A stretch of 64,000 nucleotides of DNA from Eunapius fragilis (Eukaryota; Porifera; Demospongiae; Spongillida; Spongillidae), in NCBI GenBank assembly GCA_963681505.1, contig OY811976.1:9962845-10026844 (forward strand). Direction: 5' to 3'. How positions within the stretch are numbered: the first letter of the stretch is position 1; each line of letters begins with the position of its first letter. Position numbers and translations under genes: made by a program. Under the pieces are notes generated by a model, which saw only the letters and a program-made list of their open reading frames with translations, did not search any database and was not told where the DNA came from. This document shows, piece by piece, positions 11,716 to 22,300 of the stretch.

Positions 11716-14700
11716 CTACACAGTTTGTAAGTCCGTATATTGTGTTAACTGGTCCCCATCCAGCTGCAAGTCCTTGCACGGTCTCGACTGGTCCCCATCC
11801 AGCTGCAAGTCCATGCACGGTCTCGACTGGTCCCCATCCAGCTGCAAGTCCATGCATGATCTTGACTGGTCCCCATCCAGCTGCACGTCCTTGCATGATC
11901 TCGACTGGTCCCCATCCAGCTGCAAGTCCTTGCACGGTCTCGACTGGTCCCCATCCAGCTGCACGTCCTTGCACGATCTCGACTGGTCCCCATCCAGCTG
12001 CACGTCAGTGTACTGCTTACACTTTTCCCTGGTCCTTGTCAACAGGGCCTGGTAGACGTGTGCCTCTGGACACAGTGATTCTGAAGACTGCCACATGGTG
12101 AGACCTGGCACCCCACTAACCACAGTAGTGATATGGCGGGCATCATCCAGAATTGCTTGGTTAACGTAATTGGTGCCTTGCCTGACAGAAGCCCACTGCA
12201 ATGCCGCCATGTATGCTGGATCCCTCTCGTAATCTCCCTTATACCTCAACAATTCAGCCGTGCTATGTCCTTCATCGTCTTCCTGAGCCTCAAGTGGTGG
12301 TACGTCCTCACTGACCTGTCCATCCACACCGTGTGGTGATGGGGGTGCAAGGGGCACATGTGCACCCTGGGAAGGTGTGAGGTGAGGACCATCCTGGGAA
12401 GGTGTGAGGTGAGGACCATCCTGGGAAGGTGTGAGGTGAGGACCATCCTGGGAAGGTGTGAGGTGAGGACCATCCTGGGAAGGTGTGAGGTGAGGACCAT
12501 CCTGGGAAGGTGTGAGGTGAGGACCATCCTGGGAAGGTGTGAGGTGAGGACCATCCTGAGAAGGTGTGAGGTGAGGACCATCCTGAGAAGATGTGAGGTG
12601 AGGACCATCCTGAGAAGGTGTGAGGTGAGGACCATCCTGAGAAGGTGTGAGGTGAAGACCATCCTGAGAAGATGTGAGGTGAGAACCATCTATGAGGTGG
12701 GGACTGTTCAAGGAGGAAGCAATGCTACGCTCTGATCCCACGACAAGGGTTGTATCACTCTGAATATCAACTGCATCAGCACTGCAATCTCTGGGTAGAG
12801 CCAACCCTGCTATCACCCTCACAAGACGACTGTAATCTGCATCATCAACGTTCACTTCAGGAACACCGTTACTCTTGGAGGCACAGACCAGTCTGCTGTA
12901 CTCCTCTTCCCCAGGCTTGCTTCCAACGGCCGTCTCAGCAGAGGGTGCTAGATCAGCAGGGGCACCCTCAGCTCGCAGAACAACACTGCCTTTCACTGCC
13001 GTGTCAACAACCTCTGAAGTGTTATCCGATGAAGTGTACCCAGAAAGCTGTAAGATGTGGTATGTATGGTCATCGATGATGTCACCTTCAATTTCATTCA
13101 CTGAAACAATCTGGCTATGTGGTAGGGGAGACAATGCCACACTTGTGTCATCAGAATGGTGGTAGTCACGTAACTGGGGCAGGATGGGTAACTGGGGTGT
13201 CACTGGCGAATTAAGCACTTGGCTTTGTCGGTCACTGGTGTGGGCAGATGGCTGGTACTGAGTGATATCCGGAAGGAACTCTCTGATCTCAGAGTAGTCA
13301 TGGGATGCCTGAAGCCTTGTACCCATCAGACAAGGGCCCACTTCTGCATAGTCCCCAGATTGAATGCAATGCAGGTGGTGGTGGAGATCAGTGGTCTGCT
13401 GGGAATATGGGATGTGTCTGTGTGGTGGTGGAGCTGGAGGCATGGGCACCCGACCAATTTTGCCACCAATTGGACCTAATCTGACAGTGGTAAGTAAAAA
13501 AAAAGGAGGGGGAGGAGGTACAATGAGAACAGCAGGGCAAAAAGGACAATGGGCACTTATGCATTATGCTCAATACAAAACACTCTTTCAGGCATAGGGG
13601 ATTTTTCATAAATGGGGTAATCACTTACTGCTCTGATTGCTTCTTGTTGCTACCATTCATCCCTTCAACTAAATGAAAGAGCAAAAGCAATTCTATTGTA
13701 ATGCTTCAACAAACACCCCTTATCAGAGCTGGCGTGACAGCAAGGTGAGAATGAGTGTGTTTGAATGGCACTAAAGCTTGTATCACCCTATGTCAATGTC
13801 CTTTTGTTGTCAAAGTGTTAATTTGATGCTCTACCACTGATGTAGTAGCTCAATTAACCCTTGCACCCCCTGTGTCCCCATGTGTCCCCCCCCATGTGTC
13901 CCCCCCATAGCTTACATGTGTCTCCTCCCCCTTGCTTACATGTGCCCCCTTGCTTACCTGTGTCCCCCCCAGCTTGCATGTGTCCCCTCTAGTTTACATG
14001 TGTTCCCACCCCCCTAGCTCACACGTCTCTCTCACCCCCCCGTCACCTTCCCTCATGCCACACCACACACACCCAAAGGGGCAAGGGAGGGGCCAACTTA
14101 CACTCCAAGTTTTCTTTCTGTGCATGTCTTCGGCACATGAAGAATATTACCACACCCAGGACCACAATGATCAGAAGTGAGACAGCACTTATTCCCAGTA
14201 TCACGTACAGCCATGTGTTGGAGGAACTAAATGGAGACACACCTCTGCCAAGTAGGTCCGTACCAGAGCCTGCACTGACTGTGGACCTTAGTGGGAAAAC
14301 GCTGCCTTCCGAGTCATTGTTCACTCCTTGGGTGGCTTGCCAAAACGGTGGCAGTTGCATAGGGGTGGGGTTTGGAGGCCATACAGTGCTATTTGTTGCC
14401 ACGGAAATTACTGTCGCTACTTGGGACGGTTCGGGAGCGGTCGAGGTTGAAGCATTCATTACAGTAGGGCAACCTCTCTCTGAGTTGCGAATATAAGTCT
14501 TCGTAAAGCATGGGTTTTCAATATGTATGTAGTAATCAGACCTCTCCAATTTGGCCTTTAAGCTCGGGGTGAGTTCGCCCCTCGGGACACTGCCCTGACA
14601 CCAGTAATATCCACTGGTCGTGTTTTCAGACGCTGGACTCAACCCGCGCACTGTGAGTCCCACGCGCGTTGTGTTTTGGTAGCTGTAGTCGTCGAGCTGG

Positions 14701-15126
14701 TACCGGCTGCCATTCGTTATCAGTATGGCACTGAGCGGGTTGTGTAAGGGCGCGAAATACCATTGCAACTGGATGGGACCCGAGCCTGTGATAGCACAGT
14801 CGAGAAGCAAGGCCTGGTTAATGTAAGGGTTGCACACGATGACCAGCGGAGGTTGACGGTCGTATATATATGATTGTGGTCCGCAATTACCTACAGAGCG
14901 GGGGGAAATTAAAGGCAGCCGTAAAGTGAGAGGGGAGAGGGGATGTGTTGCTGCGCTGCATAGCGGAGACGGCAAAGCACTACATCAGCGGGTGCCTGCA
15001 GAGATATTAGTATCTCTGGGGGGGGGGGGGGCCTTTGCGTTAAGTAGCAAACTCGCGTGACTTACCGATTGATCCCCGTAAGTACGATGCAAACACGCAC
15101 CACACGAGCACACCACTGTAACGCAT
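11716..15126 (-). CDS. Single-pass Ig-domain membrane receptor with tyrosine-rich repeat-bearing tail
   Basis: Three exons in consistent phase: 15066-15126, 14102-14890, 11716-13475; about 869 residues. Residues 1-20 form a signal peptide (MRYSGVLVWCVFASYLRGSI). One Ig V-like fold follows, with C52, W64 (LQWYF) and C118 (SGYYWC), several N-glycosylation sequons and a Ser/Thr/Pro stalk. A transmembrane helix lies at about 247-272, followed by CRRHAQK as stop-transfer. The roughly 600-residue cytoplasmic tail has many YxxPhi-type sites (DYAEV, DYSEI, TYHIL, EYSRLV, DYSRLV) and a Grb2-type YVNQ. It also contains twelve 9-residue repeats (DGPHLTPSQ) and seven 13-residue repeats (DVQLDGDQSRSCK). 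I do not recognise a named family. An adhesion or signalling receptor working through SH2 proteins is an inference. Starting at 15126 rather than at the upstream ATG at 15179 gives a proper signal peptide in the frame that splices correctly. Confidence 0.8.
11735..12010 (-). repeat. Coding 39 bp minisatellite (13-residue repeat) in the receptor tail
   Basis: Seven units encode D-V/L-QLDGDQSR-S/P-C-K/M just before the C-terminus. Unit length is a multiple of three, and the frame is kept from exon start to stop. Each unit contributes one cytoplasmic cysteine and an acidic core. The final unit is diverged (QLTQYTDLQTV) and runs into the stop. Confidence 0.93.
12360..12690 (-). repeat. Coding 27 bp minisatellite (9-residue repeat) in the receptor tail
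   Basis: Twelve units encode DGPHLTPSQ, with S/P and L/P variants concentrated in the N-terminal units (SHLTSSQ, LHLTPSQ). The eight C-terminal units are protein-identical, the expected pattern of recent polar expansion. Threonine and serine followed by Pro or Gln are possible phospho-sites (TP, SQ). Confidence 0.94.
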
Positions 15127-16100
15127 TCCGTCAGTGTCTTGCGATCACCTCTTCCTACAGCCCTCTGCGTATGTGCCATCGGTCCTGCAAATCTGCTTTT
15201 TCTTTACTTCGAACCGGAAGTACACGCCCATTACATGCAGCTGAACACTTCGAACATACAATCTCTAAGGTACGGTATTAGAACTACCCTCCACATGCGC
15301 GGCAATATTTAAAACTCACGTTTTCCCTTGCAAAGTCAGTTTTGATCGAGGGATGATCGAGAGAGGACGGGAAAGCGTTTTGTGTTCCCACCTCTGACAT
15401 TGCACCTCTTTCATATGGTTAGCAAAGCAAACTGGGCCGGAAGATGGGAACACGAAACTTTTCCCTGTCGATCGAAATCCACCATCACCATTCTGCAAAC
15501 TTTAACTGCTTCTGACTATATTGGTGTGAGATTGCATGTCTGTATTGATGCACATTGCGGTATGATGATGCCTTTGCTGTGATGTTGCACAAGGCTCTCC
15601 ATACGTATTCAGGACATCAATGTTCCCTTATTATTGGCTGGCTCAATCCATAGACTAGTCAACTTCAATGGTTACCCCTGGTGAGTTAGGCAAATGGCTG
15701 TCAATAGTTTCCATAGTAGCTGCCTTTTCACCTGTATTTGCCCTGAAATATGTTTAATCTTGCATCTACGGCTGTCAATAGGGCCTGTTTGGAAACAGGC
15801 TAATATAAGCCAACACTGAGTAAAAAATAGAAAAAAGGTGTGAACTCAAAAGACTACTCTGATCCCTGCTAGAGGTATGGTGGCTTGTTACTGTTACCAA
15901 AATGGAGGCATTATCATGATGTTTCATCATCCATTCTAACATGAGCAGAGAGTTGCGACGTTTAGGGATTCGTACACTTGGGTGTTTGGGGTTTTGGGTT
16001 GGGGGGGGGGGGGGGCCGAAGGCCCACTTCAGGAATCAACTTTTCACCCCCTCTCCGAATCCACCCTCAAATTGCACCGTCCCTTCCCGACACTCTTCAT
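15127..16100. other. Intergenic DNA upstream of the Ig receptor
   Basis: No convincing exon on either strand. It includes two G-tracts of about 14-15 bases (15018-15031, just inside the receptor gene's first intron, and 16001-16015). The receptor promoter must lie near 15130-15300. I see no clear TATA box. Confidence 0.5.
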
Positions 16101-16112
16101 TGAAACTCTCTA

Positions 16113-16490
16113 ATGGCTAGGGGTGTATGTGAAGGCTAGGGGTGTATGTGAAGGCTACGGGTGTATGTGAAGGCTAGGGGTGTATGTGAAGGCGAGGGGT
16201 GTATGTGAAGGCTAGGGGTGTATTGAAGGCGAGGGGTGTATGTGGTGGACCTGCACAATTGCATGTGAGTATGCCCCCCCCCCCCCCCCCCCACCAATAG
16301 GACTAGTAGTGTGGTGCCGCAGGCGCCCTCGATACAATGAAGGTAAACCCCCTTCACATACACCCTTAGCCTTCACATACACCCCTAGCCTTCACATACA
16401 CCCCTAGCCTTCACATACACCCCTAGCCTTCACATACACCCTTAGCCTTCACATACACCCCTTAGCCTTCACATACACCCCTAGCCTTCA
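16113..16490. repeat. Two oppositely oriented arrays of one 19 bp minisatellite
   Basis: Positions 16113-16245 hold seven units of GGCTAGGGGTGTATGTGAA. Positions 16355-16490 hold about seven units of the exact reverse complement (TTCACATACACCCCTAGCC). A spacer of about 110 bp between them contains a 19-base C-tract (16274-16292). The pair can form a hairpin with arms of about 130 bp. A second C-tract of 18 follows at 16539-16556. Confidence 0.93.
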
Positions 16491-16799
16491 CACCCATGCA
16501 TGCTCATACATTGCTATTTGCAGGAGTTCTGTAGACAGCCCCCCCCCCCCCCCCCCATCTCCTCAGGGTATACTATGTGTTTGGTGGTTGGGGTGTTAAA
16601 GTTCTCACCTCACTCAAAGTGACCTCTCAAAAGAAATGACCTTTTGATATCAAGGCTTTGAGTGATCAATGAATTAAATTGCTGTTGGCTTGGTGTGTAC
16701 ACTCTTTGATTGCGTTTACTTGTGGTCATACCACTATTATTCTGTGGTGTCAATGAACTCTGAGAGCTTGTAGGAAGCAGACACCATAGTATGAGTTAA

Positions 16800-17107
16800 G
16801 GAAAAGGAATAGGGGAGGATGGAGGAGGAGGGGAGGTGGGAGGAGGAAGGGAGAAGGGAGGAGGAGGGGAGGAGGGAGGAGGGAGGAGGAGGGGAGGAGG
16901 GGAAGAGGGGAGGAGGGAGGAGGGAGGAGGGGAGGAAGGAGGAGGGATGAAGAGAGGAGGAGGGGAGGAGGGAGAAGGAGGGAGGAGGGTGGGAGGAGGA
17001 GGGGAGGAGGAGAGAGGAGGGAGGAGGAGAGGAGGAGAGAGGAGGAGGGAGGAGGAGAGGAGGAGAGAGGAGGAGGGGAGGAGGGAGGAAGAGGGGAGGA
17101 GGAAGGA
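16800..17107. repeat. Polypurine (GGA)n-type tract, about 300 bp
   Basis: Almost uninterrupted purine strand of GGAGGAGGGGAGG and GAGAGGAGG motifs. Such tracts can form triplex (H-DNA) structures. All long frames across it are low-complexity artefacts. Confidence 0.95.
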
Positions 17108-17339
17108 TGGTGGAACAATTATTTTTTCACACTTTGAATATTGGGGGTGGGACAAGGTTGGTTGCAACCTTGATACTCATGTGTTAGTCTAACCATATGA
17201 TTACAGGACTACACTTATAGATATCACTAGGTGCCTCTTTGTCCATCAGACAAAGAGTCACAATGTAACCTTGACTAAAAATGGCGACAATTAAATCCCT
17301 TAGCACACATTACACAGTGGGCTGCACGTCTGGTAGAGA

Positions 17340-17690
17340 CACTGTGTGCCCAAGCACCACACTATTAGCACCACACTATTAGCACCACACTATTAGCACC
17401 ACACTATTAGCACCACACTATTAACACCACACTATTAGCACCACACTATTAGCACCACACTATTAGCACCACACTATTAGCACCACACTATTAGCATCAC
17501 ACTATTAACACCACACTATTAACATCACACTATTAGCACCACACTATTAACATCACACTATTAGCATCACACTATTAACACCACACTATTAGCACCACAC
17601 TATTAGCACCACACTTAACACCATGCTTAGCACCACACTATTAACGCCACGCTTAGCACCACACTATTAGCACCACACTATTAATAATTG
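17340..17690. repeat. 14 bp minisatellite (CACCACACTATTAG)
   Basis: About 23 units with A/G at the last position and ATC/ACC variants. It lies between the polypurine tract and the foldback element; no gene is present. Confidence 0.95.
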
Positions 17691-17741
17691 TATCAGATAA
17701 GTGTATTTGAATCATAGCAATGCATTTTTTGTACATCGACG

Positions 17742-18402
17742 CGAGGGGGGGGGGCAAAGTAATCTGTATGGACTCCATCGTCCAATACTGTAGAGCTTGA
17801 AGAGAGGATTACAAATCTGCTTTTAAAATAAAAATCTGACTTAAGAGAAAAAACATACGAGGATTTAAAAACGAGGGCGTAGGGGGTACCACCCTACGCC
17901 CCTTACATTTTATCGCATTTTGTTTCGCTTCAGATTCACGTGGGAGTCACACCGATCGATTCCTCGCAGTGAAAGTAACTCATTAGCACTCAAGTACAAT
18001 TTGTAGACCCTCGCTAAAATCGAGAACGATGTAGTTAACGTTTTAACCCGGCCGTTCCCGAGATACGTGTGGTAGGTTTAATTACCGGGTTAAAACATGC
18101 TCAAGGTTTTAGCGAGGGTTTACACGTTGTACTTCGGTCCTAACAAGCTACTTTCACTGCGGTGAATCAATCGATGTGAATCCCATGTGAATCTGAAGCG
18201 AAACAAAAAAAGATACAAAAATGTAAGGGGCGTAGGGTGGTACCCCCTACGCCCTACGCCCTCGTTTTTAAATCCCTCGTATGTTTTTTCTCTTAAGTCA
18301 GATTTTTATTTTAAAAGCAGATTTGTAATCCTCTCTTCAAGCTGTACAGTATTGGACGATGGGGTCCATACAGATTACTTTGCCCCCCCCCCCCCCCCCC
18401 CG
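17742..18402. mobile_element. 661 bp foldback element with arms over 300 bp and 8 bp flanking direct repeats
   Basis: The left half (GCAAAGTAATCTGTATGGAC, GAAGAGAGGATTACAAATCT, GAGGGCGTAGGGGGTACCAC, GCTTCAGATTCACGTG) is mirrored by the right half up to GATTACTTTGCC at 18375-18384. The centre, about 18040-18085, is also inverted (GTTTTAACCCGG against CCGGGTTAAAAC). Both ends are flanked by CATCGACG (17734-17741 and 18403-18410), an 8 bp target-site duplication consistent with hAT-like mobilisation. It is non-coding. The right terminus has expanded into a 19-base C-tract. Confidence 0.9.
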
Positions 18403-18660
18403 CATCGACGTTTCAAATGTTTTTTTGCTATGATGCAATCACCAGTTATGATACAAATTTGAACTTTCCTGGGTGTGTATACTTCATCTCAAAACAGTAG
18501 ACATTGCGGCTGGCAGTTTCCAGATGAATGTAGTTATTTTCCTGAGAAGCACATGTGCTACTTGTACATGTTACTTGCGTACCACAGGATGAAGCGATTA
18601 GCGCGAGACACATAACGCCCGCGATCCTCACGTGCTCACAAGCCTGGTGCGCACGCAAAG

Positions 18661-19189
18661 ATGGCGGTCGGTCGGGGGTTATCGATGCTCGCTCTCGTTA
18701 ACGACCACACACTCGAGCCAGGAGAGCGGGTGCTGACGTTTGACTACATGGTGCGCGCGTTGAAGGCCAATGCCCTAGCTAATCCCGCCGTGTGTATGCC
18801 GTACGTAGGGTAAGAGGTACGAGGCAGACTTGCTCTCTGACGGCATGATCTTCTGGAACGACGAGAAGTACTCGTCTCCCTACGCATGGGCCTCGCAATG
18901 CAAGAACCTCGTCAATCCTGACCACAAGACAGGAATAGGGTGGGGCCATGTGAGTTCTGCATCACATGACAGGAATAGGGTGGGGCCATGTGAGTTCTGC
19001 ATCACTCACTAATAACCAGTAATACAAGCTATTCGATCCCCTTAGCCCCCTCTTTACTATGCCAACCATATAGTAACTCCATAGCATAGTAAATCTTGCC
19101 TGTAAATAGTGCAATGGGAGGGGCCAAGTGTTACCACACCCTTAAAAAGGGTGCACGTGGTACACACTGCCACATGTGACTTACACATC

Positions 19190-19226
<37 letters not shown>

Positions 19227-19344
19227 GTGTGTGTGTGTGTTTATTCAGATACGTTACAAGGGCATCAAGCTTAGTCAGTACAAGAACATTTATATGAAGA
19301 AACATAATATGCTGGCAGACTCGGTAACCTAACCCATAGATATA

Positions 19345-19375
<31 letters not shown>

Positions 19376-22300
19376 CATACATACGTACGTACGTACGTAC
19401 GTACGTACATACATACATACATACATACATACATACATACATACGTACGTACATACACACAAACACACGTACACACATACATACGTACATACATACATAC
19501 GTACATACATGCGTACATACATATATACGTATGTACGTACGTACATACACACATACACACACACACATACACACAAACACACGTACACACATACATACAT
19601 ACGTACATACATACGTACGTACGTACGTACATACACACATACATGCACACACATACATACACACACATACATACACACAAACACACGTATACACATACAT
19701 ACGTACATACGTACATACATACATACATACATACATACACACATACATACGTACATACATACATAATAATAATAATTGCTACACACATACATACATACAT
19801 GCATACATACACACATACATACACACATTCATTCAAATAAACTATCTAATTTCAGGATTTACATTTAGACGTATCAGAGACTCCTGAAAGTCCCAAGAAA
19901 ACAAGGAAAAGGTTAAAATATTCCAATTAGAGCACATCATGGGCATGTATGCACACATACCAACATCCATACCAAATCACACCTTGAGGGATGGAGACTG
20001 CATGTGTGAAGATCCTCCCATTTGCAGGAAGCAGCCCACATTAGACGCGTCACCCTACCGAAGCAAAGGTGAACCATTATATAAATGAGAGGGGTCAGGG
20101 GAAAGAACTACTGATATGAGCAGCCAATGACCACACCTCTAAGGGTTACATAGCCACACCTCCATCTCTTCTCTTCCCCCTCCTCCACAGAACCTCCAGC
20201 AATGGAGAATGGAACCATTGCACACTCATGTGTGTGAGTGCTCTAATAGGATATAAGAGGGTCCATGAAATGGTGGTGGTGGGAGGGGTGGTGGGAGGGG
20301 TGGTGATGGTGGGAAGGGTGGTTATGGTGGTGGTGAGAGGGGGGGTGGTGATGATATTGACAGTGGTGGTGAGGGTGGGTGTGGTAGTGGGAGGAAGGGG
20401 ATGATGGAGGTGGGAGGTGGTTTTTTTTTATGTCTGATATGAACCCTCTCACCTAACAGAACTGGTCCAGTTGCGACTCATACCAGTGCAACTCTGCTTC
20501 AGTGCTCATCAGCAGAAAGCATAGGTATGACCCACTGTCTCCATGACCTTTCACTGTCTCCGTGACCTTTCACTGTCTCCGTGACCTTTCACTGCTCCAT
20601 GACCTTTCACTGTCTCATGACCTTTCACTGTCTCCATGACCTTTCACTGTCTCTAGGTGTGGTCCAACCTTTCACTGTCTCTGTGATGTCAAATGTTTTA
20701 CTACTTATGGTAAGCAACTATTGTCTGGGTGTGGTCAAATAGCTATATGTTGTGTTGGTGATAAAGGGTTAAACCATTATTCCTTGCACCACTTGTTTTG
20801 TCTAGAGCTAGTTATCTCTTTTCAGCACCAACAATCACTGCTATTTACTGCTGCTGTTTACTGTTGCTGTTTACTGTTGCTGTTTCTTAGTTGTTTGTAT
20901 AACCACGACATTCAGCCTTCTCTAATTAATGCCCTCCAAGGATTTTCATAGCCACATGGCCATGGTAGAAGTGATGGGATATCTTGGAGGGACGTATGAC
21001 TCCAACACAAAGGGTGAGTGATTGTTCTCAGCAGGCATCAAGGGCGTGGGTGTGGTGTGGGCAGGATGGTGGGGTGGACGGAGGTGTGTGGGTGTGGGCA
21101 GGATGGTGGGGTGGACGGAGGTGTGTGGGTGTGGGCAGGATGGTGGGGTGGATGGAGGTGTGTGGGTGTGGGCAGGATGGTGGGGTGGACGGAGGTGTGT
21201 GTGTGGGCAGGATGGTGGGGTGGACGGAGGTGTGTGGGTATGGGCAGGATGGTGGGGTGGACGGAGAGGCTGATATAGTAACATTTGCTCAATACTAACA
21301 GTGCTGGAGATTCTTCAAGCATTTCCCTGTGTATGTGAACCTCACCAATCTGCAAAGTGGGAACAGGAAGTGAGTGACCATATGAGAAAGAATAGGTTAA
21401 GGATGGGAGATGTGTAAGCCTTAATCCATTCTAACTCAGCCCTATTTCATACCTTCTTGGCCCTATTTCATTCCATCTCAGCCCTATTCCATTCCATCTC
21501 AGCCCTATTCCCATTCCATCTCAGCCCTATTCCCATTCCATCTCAGCCCTATTCCATTCCATCTCAGCCCTATTCCCATTCCATCTCAGCCCTATTTCTT
21601 ACCTTCTTGGTCCTTTCCATTCCTCCTGGAGTGCCTTACCTTTATCTCAAGCTCTACCAGACAATGGTTAGGGTACTGGCTGACCGGGGCTTGAAATATG
21701 ACCAACCTTAGGTTTCATGTCCAAAATGAGTCCATACCTCCTTGTTGATAGTGGCTGTAAGTGTCCCGGGTCCATACCTCCTTGTTGATAGTGGCTGCAA
21801 GCGTCCCGGGTCCATACCTCCTTGTTGATAGTGGCTGCAAGCGTCCCGGGTCCATACCTCCTTGTTGATAGTGGCTGCAAGCGTCCGGGTCCATACATCC
21901 TTGTTGATAGTGGCTGCAAGCGTCCCGGGTCCATACCTCCTTGTTGATAGTGGCTGCATCTCAGGTCCATACCACCGTGTGATAGTGGTTGTGTCTCAGG
22001 TCCATACCACCTTGTGATAGTGGTTGTGTCTCAGGTCCAGGCCTCCATGTTGACCAGAGGGCTGCAGTTGGTAGGTTGGTACCACAGCCACCCAGCGTCT
22101 GAGGCGAGACCATCAGAGAACGATGTCCGCAGTCATCAGAGGTACCAAGAAGCAATGCTCTCTGGAGAGAGTGGTATCCCATGTGTAGCCTTGATCACAA
22201 GTAAGGCATCTTTATTCTGTGACTTAACTTATAATTATGCTTTTAAAAATAGGAATAGCATTTAATTATGCTTGTAGTGGTTAGTTAACTGCATATAATA

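Noticed and set aside
12358-12735. Plus-strand frame with CEVRTILGR repeats
   Set aside because: Antisense reading of the coding 27 bp array of the Ig receptor.
19271-19887. Tyr/Val/Cys-rich frames up to 185 codons on both strands
   Set aside because: Translation of the CATA/CGTA tetranucleotide microsatellite.
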